Positions 5,364 through 13,930 of a DNA stretch of 16,607 nt are shown here, piece after piece. The notes beneath the pieces are model-generated. The model did not search any database. It saw only the letters and a list, made by a program, of their open reading frames with translations, and was not told the origin of the DNA. Source of the DNA: Leptospirillum sp. (GTDB taxonomy: Bacteria; Nitrospirota; Leptospirillia; Leptospirillales; Leptospirillaceae); assembly GCA_027346125.1 (NCBI GenBank), contig DAIEST010000112.1, positions 1-16,607 on the forward strand, read 5' to 3'. Made by a program: the position numbers and the translations under genes. The stretch's first letter is position 1. Each line of letters opens with the position of its first letter.

Positions 5364-8300
5364 TCAGTCACTCGCCTGAAGTGTGAAGATCTCCCGCAGT
5401 TCCTTGTTGGACATTTCGGTGATCCATCGTTCGCCGGACGCGACGACCCGGTCGGCCAGATCTCTTTTTTTCCGGATCATTTCGTCGATTTTCTCTTCGA
5501 ACGTTCCCAGGGTGATCAGGCGGTGGACCGTGACGTTCTTCGACTGGCCGATCCGGTAGGCCCGGTCGGTGGCCTGGGATTCGACCGCGGGGTTCCACCA
5601 GAGATCGTAATGGATCACGTTCGACGCCCGGGTCAGATTGAGTCCCGTTCCGCCGGCCTTGATCGAGAGGATCAGGACCGGCGGGCCGGAATCCTCCTGA
5701 AAACGGGCGACCATCCTGTCCCGTGCGGCGCGTGCCAGTCCTCCGTGAAAAAAGAGGGGCGAGATCTTCAGACCGTCCCGGATCATGGTTTCGAGAAGTT
5801 CTCCCATTTCCCGGTACTGGGTGAAGACGAGAGCCTTTTCTCCCGACCGGAGGATCTTGTCCAGGAGATCGAGGGTCTTTTCCGCCTTTCCGGACCGTCC
5901 GGGCTCCGGGGTCCCCTTTTTCAGATAATGGGCGGGATGATTCGAGATCTGCTTCAATGCGGTGACCATCCTGAACAGCAGGCCCTGCCTTGCGATGCCC
6001 TCCGATCCTTCGATTTCGCGCAGGCAGGAGGCGACGATCTCCTGATAGAGGGATGCCTGTTCCCGGGTCAGATAACAGTATTCGTCGAACAGCCGTTTTT
6101 CCGGGAGATCGGGGAGGATGGACCGGTCGGTCTTGAGCCGGCGGAGGAGAAAGGGAGCGATCGCCTTCCGGAGGGTTTCCATCGGTTTCGTCTCGGCATA
6201 CTTTTCGATCGGGAGCGCGAAGGTTTCCCGAAAGTTGTCGAGTGTTCCCAGATACCCCCGGTTCAGGAAATCGAACAGGCTCCAGAGCTCGGTGAGGCGA
6301 TTCTCGACCGGGGTGCCCGAAAGCGCGATCCGTTTCCCGGCCGGAAGCTTCCGGATGATCCTGGCTTGCTCGGTCTGGGGGTTTTTGATCGCCTGCGCCT
6401 CGTCCAGGACGACCACCGACCAGGGCTGCCGGCAAAACAGGGCGGCTTCCCGCCGGACGATTCCGTAGGACGTGATGACAAGGTCGCATCCTTCGGGGTC
6501 CGGCGTGCGCTCGGCTCCGTGGTGGAGCCGGAGCGAAAGGGACGGGGCGAAGCGCTCGGCCTCTTTCCTCCAGTTCCCGATCAGGGTCGTCGGGCAGATG
6601 ACCAGGGCCGGGCCCGAGAGGGTTTTGGATTCCTTGAGGGAGAGGAGGAGTGCGAGAACCTGCACGGTCTTTCCCAGTCCCATGTCGTCCGCGAGGCAGG
6701 CTCCGAACCCGCGCTCCAGATTGGTCGCGAGCCATCGGAATCCCCGTTCCTGGTAGGGCCTGAGCGTCGCCCGGAGGGAGGAGGGGAGGGGGATCTCGTC
6801 GACGGTTCCCAGGGAATCTGCCAGTGCCTGGAGAGCCCGGTCCGGGTTGAACAGGACCCCGTCCGCCTCGCCCGTCAGGGCGGCCCGGAGGGTTTCTGCC
6901 GCCGAGAGGGAGGGAGGAGGGGATTCGAGCTTCTGGAGGATCCCGGCGGCTTCGTCCGGATCGAGAAGAAGATAGCTGTTTTTGAACCGGACCATGCCTT
7001 CGGCCTTTTCCAGAAGTGCCCGGAATTCCTTTGCGGTGATCCGTTCGTTTCCGACGGCGATTTCCCAGGAGAAGGAAAGAAGGTCGCCGAGGGAAAGAAA
7101 AGACATGTCGCCCTTCCGGACGGCCGCTTTCAGGGCGACTTTCGGCCGGACAAGGGAGGCCAGGGCGCGGGGGAGGACGATGCGGATTCCGAGAAGGTCG
7201 AAGAGGTCTCTCCCCTCCGTCAGAAAAAGGGCCAGGGTCGCGGAGTCGACCGGAACGGAGGAAACGGCGTTTTTTTGATCGACGGCCTCTTTGAGAAGGG
7301 GGAAGTGCTTCGCCGCCACGGCGATCTGTTTCAGGATCGCCCTCCGGTCCTGGGCCCCGGCTTCCCGGAGGAACCCGGGCAGAGGCTGGAGGGGAACCGT
7401 CGAATCCTTCCGGTTTTCGATGTCGATGCGGAGTGTGAACAGGGACCGCCGGGAGTCGATGCGAAGAACAGGAGAGAAGTCCCGGGTGCGCATCGAGACC
7501 GGTTCGAGCCAGTGTTCCAGGGATTTTCCGGTCTGTCTTTCCTCGAATCGTGTCGCGTTGTAGGGCTTTCCCCGGAAGAAGGCATCCGCGAGCTTGTTCC
7601 GGATGTCCACTCCGGAGAACCGGCATACGAGACGGGTAAGAAACGACGAAACGAGAAATTCGGCGCCCGCGATCCCGGGACAGACGCTTTGGTCCTTGTC
7701 CCGGTAGACAAGATACGGAGGCAGGGCGCGGGACAGGGCTTCGAGGGCGTCCCGGCATTTGGGGTCCTGGAGGAGGGGAATGTAGCGGACGGAAAAGCTT
7801 CCGTCCCCTTTCAGCGCGAGCCGGGGGATCCAGGCGCCGGAGCGGAGGAAGGAGAGGGCGATGGAAGAGGCGAGAGACAGGGCCCGCACCGAGTCCGATA
7901 CGTGTTCGGAGGGGGTCGGGAGCGGCGTTTCCAGAAAAAAATCCCGCACACTTTCCGGGGAAAGTTCGATCCCTTTCTTCCGCACACGTCGGGGGGATTC
8001 CCCGACGAGAGCGGGGAGAGACTTCGTGCGTGACGGGAGACTGTCTCCAAAGGGGGAAAGCTCGGGAGGAGAAACGAAAAACGCCTCTTCCCCGGTCCGG
8101 ACGAGCAGATGGAACTCCACCCTGTCCAGGGGCGGAAGGGTCTCCTGGATGGCGAGCTGCCGGACGGCGTTCGAAACGTTCCGGACGGCGGAACGCAGGA
8201 GAATCTTGAAATCGCCCGCCGGATAGAAAAGCGGCCGGTCCTCCAGAAGCGAAAACAGACTGTCCGGATCGATCGGTTCGAGCGAAAGATCCGGAAGGGC

Positions 8301-8894
8301 GTTCGACGGGAGATGCACCGGAGCGTCCTGCCAAGGAAGGAACCCCGGATCTCCGGATTCTTCGCCGGACGGGGGGATCTCGGCCGCCGAACCCAGGGAC
8401 GACTTCGACACACCCCGGAGATCGAACAGAAGGAAGGGGTCCTTGTCGATTTCGTTGGCGAGAATATAGAAGACAGCGGCCAGGTGTTTGCAAGGATTGG
8501 CCCAGTCCGGGCAGGAACAGGAGGAGCGGATGTCGGTCCACCCCGACGGGAACAGGGCGATCCCCTGCTCCTTCAGAAGACGGAAAAGGTCTTCCGGGAG
8601 CTTTCCGACCAGAAGGTCTGCGGCGATTGCCGGATGGTCCCGGACAAGGGAGGCGATCCGCTCCGTCTGGAGGGGGGTGAAACGTTCCAGGGCGATTCCG
8701 GCGACATAGGGGGTCGGTCGGCTTCCCTGGACCTTGGCGACGACGGTCTGGCCTTCGACCCGGATTTCGAGGACCGACCCGTTGTTGGCATAGCGTCTGC
8801 CCCGGGGCAGACGGTTCGTGTCCCGGTCGATCGCTTCGAGGGCCTCAATCCATTTCTGTCCCCACCAGGTTTTTCCGAAGCCCCTGCCAGCCAT
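5364..8894 (-). CDS. SWIM zinc-finger SNF2 family helicase
   Basis: This is an uninterrupted 1176-residue protein. The N-terminus MAGRGFGKTWWGQKWIEALE is typical of SWIM-domain proteins. The SWIM zinc ligands are visible as CSCPDWANPCKHL (Cys126, Cys128, Cys135, His137). The C-terminal third holds a complete SNF2 motor: Walker A DDMGLGKTVQ near residue 737, DEAQ box near 830, LSGTPVENRLTELWSLFDFL, LRRLKTDRSILPDLPEK, KALVFTQYREM, GGTGLNLTRASNVIHYDLWW near 1083, and ATDRAYRIGQ near 1110. Bacterial relatives (HepA/RapA-like SNF2 group) are ATP-driven double-stranded DNA translocases, with unknown targets in most cases. I chose the ATG at 8892-8894 because AGGAG precedes it and it starts the conserved domain; an in-frame start further upstream (9047) has no such support. 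Confidence 0.93.
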   Translation of the reverse strand: MAGRGFGKTWWGQKWIEALEAIDRDTNRLPRGRRYANNGSVLEIRVEGQTVVAKVQGSRPTPYVAGIALERFTPLQTERIASLVRDHPAIAADLLVGKLPEDLFRLLKEQGIALFPSGWTDIRSSCSCPDWANPCKHLAAVFYILANEIDKDPFLLFDLRGVSKSSLGSAAEIPPSGEESGDPGFLPWQDAPVHLPSNALPDLSLEPIDPDSLFSLLEDRPLFYPAGDFKILLRSAVRNVSNAVRQLAIQETLPPLDRVEFHLLVRTGEEAFFVSPPELSPFGDSLPSRTKSLPALVGESPRRVRKKGIELSPESVRDFFLETPLPTPSEHVSDSVRALSLASSIALSFLRSGAWIPRLALKGDGSFSVRYIPLLQDPKCRDALEALSRALPPYLVYRDKDQSVCPGIAGAEFLVSSFLTRLVCRFSGVDIRNKLADAFFRGKPYNATRFEERQTGKSLEHWLEPVSMRTRDFSPVLRIDSRRSLFTLRIDIENRKDSTVPLQPLPGFLREAGAQDRRAILKQIAVAAKHFPLLKEAVDQKNAVSSVPVDSATLALFLTEGRDLFDLLGIRIVLPRALASLVRPKVALKAAVRKGDMSFLSLGDLLSFSWEIAVGNERITAKEFRALLEKAEGMVRFKNSYLLLDPDEAAGILQKLESPPPSLSAAETLRAALTGEADGVLFNPDRALQALADSLGTVDEIPLPSSLRATLRPYQERGFRWLATNLERGFGACLADDMGLGKTVQVLALLLSLKESKTLSGPALVICPTTLIGNWRKEAERFAPSLSLRLHHGAERTPDPEGCDLVITSYGIVRREAALFCRQPWSVVVLDEAQAIKNPQTEQARIIRKLPAGKRIALSGTPVENRLTELWSLFDFLNRGYLGTLDNFRETFALPIEKYAETKPMETLRKAIAPFLLRRLKTDRSILPDLPEKRLFDEYCYLTREQASLYQEIVASCLREIEGSEGIARQGLLFRMVTALKQISNHPAHYLKKGTPEPGRSGKAEKTLDLLDKILRSGEKALVFTQYREMGELLETMIRDGLKISPLFFHGGLARAARDRMVARFQEDSGPPVLILSIKAGGTGLNLTRASNVIHYDLWWNPAVESQATDRAYRIGQSKNVTVHRLITLGTFEEKIDEMIRKKRDLADRVVASGERWITEMSNKELREIFTLQASD

Positions 8895-9612
8895 CTTTTC
8901 TCCTTTCTGATTGTTCGGGAACGACGTGGTCGCTTTTCCGGAACCGGTTCTCCGCAGGGGAGGGGGAGGAGTTCCATCGCCGGACGATTGTCCCGTATGC
9001 CGGATCGGCCCGGAAGAAGAATACTCCGGATCGCGCCGTCCGGTCACCGTCGGGGTCGGCGGACCGGTGTTCCGGGAAGCGAAGGGGTCTCAGAAGCGCC
9101 GTGGCATCCGTGATTCGGAGTATGGTAATGGGCAAGTCCTGTCAGGTCCCGTGAACCCGGGCAGGAAGCCGATCGAACAGGATCCGTGTGCGGAAGCCCC
9201 GGACTGGAGAAGGAAATCGGTTTATTGTCGACATCAAGTTCATGGATGGTGTCAAATTCCCTTCTGCCGGTTTTTTCTTCTTTTTTGGACAAGGTTTTTC
9301 TCAGGTCCGATTGGAGATGGCTGCATTGGTCTGGCGAGGGAGATTGGATCTGGTCCCGGATGCATTGTATCGCGAAATTCGGGAAAGGATTTGACTGCCC
9401 TGCCAGCTCCACTTTTGGAGACGGGGATCGCGAGAACCTAACGAACAGCGACATTTCCGAGGGGGAGATCATCGTGTTTTCGATCGAATCGGATTTGAAC
9501 GTTTTTTCGTAACAACAAATGCTCCGCTTCCAAAAAACGCAACCGATTTCTCCAGCGCCTGAACAATGTATGATGTCCCCGGTGTTCCCTGTGCCCAAAG
9601 AGGAGATCGGCA
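8895..9612. other. Divergent intergenic region between helicase and ATPase genes
   Basis: No open frame on either strand resembles a known protein or has a good ribosome binding site. The region separates two divergent genes, so it should hold both promoters. Only a -10 candidate for the rightward ATPase gene is visible. Confidence 0.5.
9569..9574 (+). promoter_or_regulatory. Candidate -10 element of the ATPase operon
   Basis: TATGAT lies 38 bases before the ATPase start codon. The -35 position is weak. The GAGGAG ribosome binding site at 9600-9605 sits 7 bases before the ATG. Confidence 0.3.
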
Positions 9613-10920
9613 ATGCCAAAAATCGAAGGTATCAGAATCCGGAATTTCAGAACTCTGAAAGAAATCACGCTCGGTCGACTTTGGAATCAGCAGCAGGCGA
9701 GTCCATTGACTCCGATGACGGCCGTGATAGGAAAGAACGGGGTCGGCAAGAGCACGCTCTTCGATGCGTTTTGTTTTTTGGCCGATTGTCTGAAATCCGG
9801 TGTGGAGGAAGCATGCTATGTTCGTGGACGGGGAGGGTTTTCCAGAATATTGGCTCAAGGTCAAAAAGGGCCGATTGAATTCGATGTGTATTACAAGGAA
9901 GACGGAAATGCGCGTCCGATCACCTATGAACTTTCCATCGATCTCGACGAGTCCGGGAGGCCCTTTGTGCTCAAGGAACGTCTCAGGCAGCGCAGAAAGG
10001 GACAGAAACACGGGTGGCCATTTTCCTTCCTTGTCCTGAACAATGGAAAGGGAGTCGTCTGGAAGGAGGAGGAGGTCGGGCGCCAGATCAATGAAGCCAG
10101 GGACGATTTCGACCTCTTTCAGTTGATGGAGTCCCTGAGGTTGGGGAAGTCGAAGGAAGAGTCCAGGAAGACGGAGGTTGTCGAACTCGAAGATCGTCGA
10201 AAGCTTGGTATTGCCACGCTGGGTTCGCTGAAACAACATCCGAGAATCTCGGCGTTCAGGCGATTCATAGAAGGCTGGTATCTTAGCTGCTTCACTCCGG
10301 ATGCGGCACGCAGCCTCCCGCTTGTTGGTCCACAGAAGCATCTCAACATCCATGGAGACAATCTCGGGAATGTCGTGCAATTTATGGAACAGGAGCATCC
10401 GAAGCGTTTTCAGGGGATTTTGAAAAGGATCGCAGAGAAAATTCCTGGTGTTAATAAAATCGGGACGGAAAAAACCAATGATGGCCGATTACTGATCAGA
10501 TTCAACGACAAAGGTTTTCAGGATCCGTTTTATGCCCATCAAATGTCTGACGGGACACTCAAGGTCTTTGCCTATCTTCTGTTGATGGAAGATCCTGATC
10601 CATCACCGTTTCTTTGTATAGAAGAGCCGGAAAACGGACTTTATCATAAACTTCTTGAATCCCTGGCAAAGGAGTTTCGGGACCATGCGACCGGACTGAA
10701 AGGAGGATCGCAGGTTTTCATCACAACCCATCAGCCATACTTCGTCGACGCCCTACAACCGGAAGAGGTGTGGATTCTCGAAAAGGGGCCGGACGGTTTT
10801 TCCTCTATCCGTCGCGCAAGCGACTCTCCCATCGTCCGGAATCTGGTGGCTGAGGGTTTGCCTCTTGGTGGTCTCTGGTATAGCGAGTATCTGGACGGGA
10901 AGGAATCCGATGCATTTTGA
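9613..10920 (+). CDS. ABC/SMC-like AAA ATPase of a two-gene system
   Basis: The 435-residue protein has the layout of the AAA_15/AAA_21 (OLD/SMC-like) ATPases. It starts with the beta strand KIEGIRIRNFRTLKEITL and has Walker A AVIGKNGVGKSTLFDAFCFL at about residues 38-57. A long middle insertion follows, then the ABC signature-like MSDGTLKVFAYLLLME (about 310), Walker B PFLCIEEPENGLYHKL (about 335) and the switch histidine ITTHQPYFVDAL (about 370). Such ATPases pair with nuclease-like or TOPRIM partners in anti-phage systems such as PARIS, AbiL, Gabija and OLD. The stop overlaps the start of the DUF4276-like gene, so the two are likely translated together. A GAGGAG ribosome binding site precedes the ATG. 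The gene is intact. Confidence 0.92.
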   Translation: MPKIEGIRIRNFRTLKEITLGRLWNQQQASPLTPMTAVIGKNGVGKSTLFDAFCFLADCLKSGVEEACYVRGRGGFSRILAQGQKGPIEFDVYYKEDGNARPITYELSIDLDESGRPFVLKERLRQRRKGQKHGWPFSFLVLNNGKGVVWKEEEVGRQINEARDDFDLFQLMESLRLGKSKEESRKTEVVELEDRRKLGIATLGSLKQHPRISAFRRFIEGWYLSCFTPDAARSLPLVGPQKHLNIHGDNLGNVVQFMEQEHPKRFQGILKRIAEKIPGVNKIGTEKTNDGRLLIRFNDKGFQDPFYAHQMSDGTLKVFAYLLLMEDPDPSPFLCIEEPENGLYHKLLESLAKEFRDHATGLKGGSQVFITTHQPYFVDALQPEEVWILEKGPDGFSSIRRASDSPIVRNLVAEGLPLGGLWYSEYLDGKESDAF

Positions 10921-11568
10921 AGTTCTCGTCGAAGATCTCTCCGGCAAAAAAGCGCTCGATATACTGGTTCCCAGAATTATCGGTGAAACGAATACCTGTA
11001 AGATTATAGAATATAAAGGAATCGGTCATATTCCTAAAGGACTGTCTCCAAAACACGATCCGAAAAAACGGATCCTGCCCGATCAGCTTCCGAGATTGCT
11101 TCAGGGATACGGGAGAACCTTTTCCAACCATCAACCTTTGCTGCTGCCGTCATTGTCGTATGTGATCTTGATGACAGGTGCCTGAGGTCGTTCCGTCGAG
11201 AACCGGATGACATCCTGGATCGCTGCAAACCCAAACCGGTCGCCCGTTTTTGTATCGCCGTCGAGGAATTGGAGGCATGGTTTCTTGGAGACCTCCCCGC
11301 GATCCGGTCGGTTTACCCTGGAGCCAAGCACACTGTCCTGCAAGGATATGAGAACGATTCCATTTGCGGGACTTGGGAGAAACTGGCCGACGCCGTATAC
11401 AAGGGAGGGGCATGCGCTCTTTCCGGTCATGGGCGCCAGAAAATCGGAGAGGAAAAATCCAGGTGGGCAGAAAGGATCAGCCCGCACATGGATGTCAAAA
11501 ACAGCCGGTCACCAAGTTTCGTCTATTTTCGGGAGAAACTGATCGAGCTGGCCAAGTCGGAAGTCTGA
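10910..11568 (+). pseudogene. DUF4276-like (TOPRIM-related) protein, apparent -1 frameshift
   Basis: From the ATG at 10910, which overlaps the ATPase stop, the frame reads MHFEVLVEDLSGKKALDILV, then YKGIGHIPKGL and DPKKRILPDQLPRLLQGYG, the DUF4276 N-terminus with its conserved Glu8. Near 11131-11141 similarity moves to the -1 frame: AAVIVVCDLDDRCLRSF, then ARFCIAVEELEAWFLGDLPA and NDSICGTWEKLADAVY, ending KLIELAKSEV at 11566-11568. The Glu plus DxD arrangement is that of TOPRIM nuclease domains. As written, the first frame stops at 11183-11185 after 91 residues. If the shift is a sequencing error, the protein is complete (about 219 residues) and the pair is functional. Confidence 0.82.
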
Positions 11569-11585
11569 AGTCCAAAAGCTGAAGA

Positions 11586-12170
11586 GAAAGGAGTTTTTCG
11601 TCCTCCGGTCGGGTAATCGGGGTGTTTCCGATCGGGAGGATTTTCGACGTCGTCACGATCAGCCCGATGACCTCGCCGGAGATGGAAAGCTTTTTCAAAA
11701 AGGCTTTTGAGACTCAGCCGGATGACCATCACGGACAAGGCCCTTTCGACCCTCACGTATTCTTCGGCTTCTTCGGCGGGATTTCCGAAGATCATGCAGC
11801 TCGTCGGGGGCATCGCCTACTGGATCGACGACGACCAGACTATCGATGAAAAGGACGCTTCCCGTGCTGTCATCGATGCGGCGGAAGACTTCGGGAAGAA
11901 ATATGTCGATGTCCGGGTCTACAAGGCTCTCAGAAGCGAGGACTACAGGAACATCCTGAAAAAAATCGGGGAACAGGGGCCCGAACAAATGAGTTTCCGG
12001 AAATCCGATATCGAAAGCCGGCTGACCGGACAAGAAAAAAGGAAATTTCACAATTTTCTGCAGAAAATGAAGGCGCTGAATGTTCTGCGCCAGGGGAAAC
12101 CCGCGGCGAATATGTGTTTGGCCTCCGCATGGCCAGACTGTATGTCTGGCTTCAGACCATCCGGTCCTGG
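11586..12170 (+). pseudogene. C-terminal remnant of an AAA ATPase
   Basis: Three frame segments read as one protein: FPIGRIFDVVTISPMTSPEM with ESFFKKAFE, then GFPKIMQLVGGIAYWIDDD, VIDAAEDFGKKYVD, VYKALRSEDYRNILKKIGE and EKRKFHNFLQKMKALNVLRQ, and finally GEYVFGLRMARLYVWLQTIR. This resembles the lid and winged-helix C-terminal half of ORC/Cdc6-like AAA ATPases found in many bacteria. Walker A and B are missing. The outer two segments share a frame and the middle one is shifted, so at least two compensating indels lie near 11700 and 12100. The 5' part was probably lost in a deletion that placed it behind the DUF4276-like gene. The ends are approximate. Confidence 0.65.
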
Positions 12171-12367
12171 AAGAACCCCGGTGTTTCAGGAAGACACCCC
12201 TGTCACATCCCGACAGGACTTGTTCCCCTGCGGAAGCGGATAAACAAATCGGTATCCCGTCCGATCCTGTGGCTCAATTTCGAGCATCCGTCCGGTTCCC
12301 CCCAGGAAGAGAAGGCGGGTGGTTCCGACGGCGATTCGCCTGTCGGGTCAGGGGTATGAAAGTCCTG

Positions 12368-12790
12368 CTATGGCTTTTTCCGATGTCCGACATTGGGAGC
12401 AACCAGCCTGACGCCCGGAAAGTAGAATGAGTAACGCCCCGTGTCGCGTGTCAGCAATGGACACTGGATGACGGCCGCATGAGCGCCGATAAAGAAATCC
12501 GGGAGGACATCGGCCTTCCGGCCACCCTGCTTGCGGTAGCGCACAAATGCCTTTCCAGCCAGGAACAAGGCTGGCCGTGGCAATTCGATCAACGTGAGAT
12601 CGAGATCATCGATGGTCCGATCCAAAGCCTCGGCTGTGGAGAAAGTCAGAGACAACTCCGCATAGACAACCGGATTGATTGCCAGACGATGGATCCTGGA
12701 TTGGGCGCGCAACTGATCGACAGACCAGTCGGCCCATTCCGGATCGTCTTCGAGAACATCGACCAGGACATTGGTGTCGACGAGGAGCAT
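12368..12790 (-). CDS. vapC: VapC PIN-domain ribonuclease toxin
   Basis: The intact 140-residue protein starts MLLVDTNVLVDVLEDDPEWA. The four PIN acidic positions are present: Asp5, Glu45 (VVYAEL), Asp98 (LPDFFIGAHA) and Asp116 (LLTRDTGRY). VapC enzymes cut specific tRNAs or rRNA with Mg2+. The ATG shares one base with the stop of the upstream antitoxin gene (TGATG), so the pair is translationally coupled. The ILPDFFIGAHA block is typical of VapC proteins paired with AbrB-type antitoxins. Confidence 0.93.
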   Translation of the reverse strand: MLLVDTNVLVDVLEDDPEWADWSVDQLRAQSRIHRLAINPVVYAELSLTFSTAEALDRTIDDLDLTLIELPRPALFLAGKAFVRYRKQGGRKADVLPDFFIGAHAAVIQCPLLTRDTGRYSFYFPGVRLVAPNVGHRKKP

Positions 12791-13029
12791 CAATCTTCAC
12801 CGCGCAACAACGCCATCAATTCGTCGGTGCGCCATTTCACTTCCGCCTTGCCTCGTGAGGCTTCGAAGCGGTCCCGCTTGTTGGTCGGTTTTTCGTCCGC
12901 CTTTTGAATGACTACCTCGCCATCCTGGTTTACCGCAAAATCAACCCGGCAACCCGGCTTCAGGTTCAGGGCGTCGCGTATGTGTTTCGGGATTGTCACC
13001 TGACCTTTCGTGGTCAGAGTTGTCGACAT
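12790..13029 (-). CDS. vapB: AbrB-family VapB antitoxin
   Basis: The 79-residue protein reads MSTTLTTKGQVTIPKHIRDA then LNLKPGCRVDFAV, a canonical AbrB/MazE/SpoVT swapped-hairpin DNA-binding domain. The charged tail (KRDRFEASRGKAEVKWRTDE) should bind VapC. The ATG at 13027-13029 has GGAGG upstream at good spacing. A longer frame upstream lacks support. The operator-like repeats in front of it suggest autorepression. Confidence 0.93.
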   Translation of the reverse strand: MSTTLTTKGQVTIPKHIRDALNLKPGCRVDFAVNQDGEVVIQKADEKPTNKRDRFEASRGKAEVKWRTDELMALLRGED

Positions 13030-13042
13030 GATCGTCCTCCAT

Positions 13043-13081
13043 ATTGTACCGTTTGTATTACCTTTTATTACAGCGTAATAC
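13043..13081 (-). promoter_or_regulatory. Promoter and repeated TATTAC operator of vapBC
   Basis: On the plus strand TATTAC occurs at 13056-13061 and 13066-13071, and its complement GTAATA at 13075-13080. The last two form a perfect inverted repeat with a 3-base spacer. On the minus strand TACAAT (13043-13048) is a good -10 element, and the inner repeat falls at the -35 position 17 bases away. Antitoxin binding would therefore block RNA polymerase. Confidence 0.6.
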
Positions 13082-13558
13082 ATAAAATAACGGATACAAT
13101 GCGTAAGGATCAAGGGGAAAGTCCGAAAGCCCCTGTCAATTTTCTTCCCGAAAAGGGGAATCCGGATTTCTCACTCCACGATCGCAAGATCAAGATATGG
13201 AAGAACTCTTGAATGAGTCTTGCTGTTTCTTCCATCTCGTGGTACCCGGGTTATGACCAGAGACGTTTTTCCGGAGGTCCATCGCTCTTGGAGCTCCGGG
13301 AGAAAGGCTCCATTGAGACGAATGGCAGATTCTTCATTCGGGAAGATCCGGAGCGCTTCCGCCGTCGGATCTCTTCGGACGGAGAGCAGGGCCTGGAAGC
13401 GTGGGGAAAAAGGTCGCCCGGGTGCTGGAGGACAGCGCCTCCTGACAGAGCGAATTGATCACTCTTTACGCATGTTTTGCGGGACAAGAGATACGGAGGG
13501 GCTGAACTGTTGAAGAGATCATTGCACGTTCTTGCCCGGGCTCTAAATTTTGAACATG
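13082..13558. other. Stretch without a recognisable gene
   Basis: It separates two leftward vapBC operons. Frames up to about 100 codons are present, but none has a recognisable domain. I see no strong terminator. Confidence 0.5.
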
Positions 13559-13930
13559 TCACGCAAGAGGGACGTTACGAAGCTTTTTGTCCAGGGTGAC
13601 GAGTTCGGCGTTCATCGTTCGGGAAACCCAGAGATAACAGCTATCATAGGCCGTCAGGCCGGTCTGTTCGGCGAGCCGCAAAACGGCCGGATACTCAACG
13701 TCGATTTTCTCGATATCCAGAAGGAAGAACAATTCGAAAGCTTTTCGCAGACTTTCCCGTTTTTCGGGATACAGCCGGATTTTCTTGAGACAGATGCTTG
13801 CAATCTCGATATCGATCAGGGGAGGGGCAACCATCTCCACGTCGTGGAGGGCAAGGGAAACCTCGTCGCCTTCCGGTTCCCCGAACAAGAGGGCTCCAAT
13901 GGCAGACGCGTCGACAACCTTAACGGACAT
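13559..13930 (-). CDS. vapC: VapC PIN-domain toxin paired with FitA-type antitoxin
   Basis: The intact 123-residue protein starts MSVKVVDASAIGALLFGEPE and has all four acidic PIN positions: Asp7, Glu42 (LIDIEIASI), Asp96 (GLTAYDSCYLWVS) and Asp114 (LVTLDKKL). The TAYDSCYLxVS block is typical of the VapC subgroup that works with Arc/FitA-like antitoxins. The start overlaps the end of the antitoxin gene by 11 bases. Confidence 0.92.
   Translation of the reverse strand: MSVKVVDASAIGALLFGEPEGDEVSLALHDVEMVAPPLIDIEIASICLKKIRLYPEKRESLRKAFELFFLLDIEKIDVEYPAVLRLAEQTGLTAYDSCYLWVSRTMNAELVTLDKKLRNVPLA

Noticed and set aside
5523..8033. 836-codon open frame on the plus strand
   Set aside because: It is antisense to the SNF2 helicase, whose motifs are unambiguous. 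Its composition is what the opposite strand of a GC-rich gene gives, with no recognisable domain.
5368..8541. 1057-codon minus-strand frame
   Set aside because: It overlaps the helicase in another frame and is rich in Arg, Pro and Gly with no domain, a codon-bias shadow.
8109..9113. 334-codon plus-strand frame
   Set aside because: Antisense to the helicase N-terminus, with no ribosome binding site or family match.
9044..9619. 191-codon minus-strand frame in the divergent intergenic region
   Set aside because: No domain, rich in Ser, Pro and Arg, and it would run across both promoter regions.
9469..10398. 309-codon minus-strand frame
   Set aside because: Antisense to the ATPase gene with its Walker motifs.
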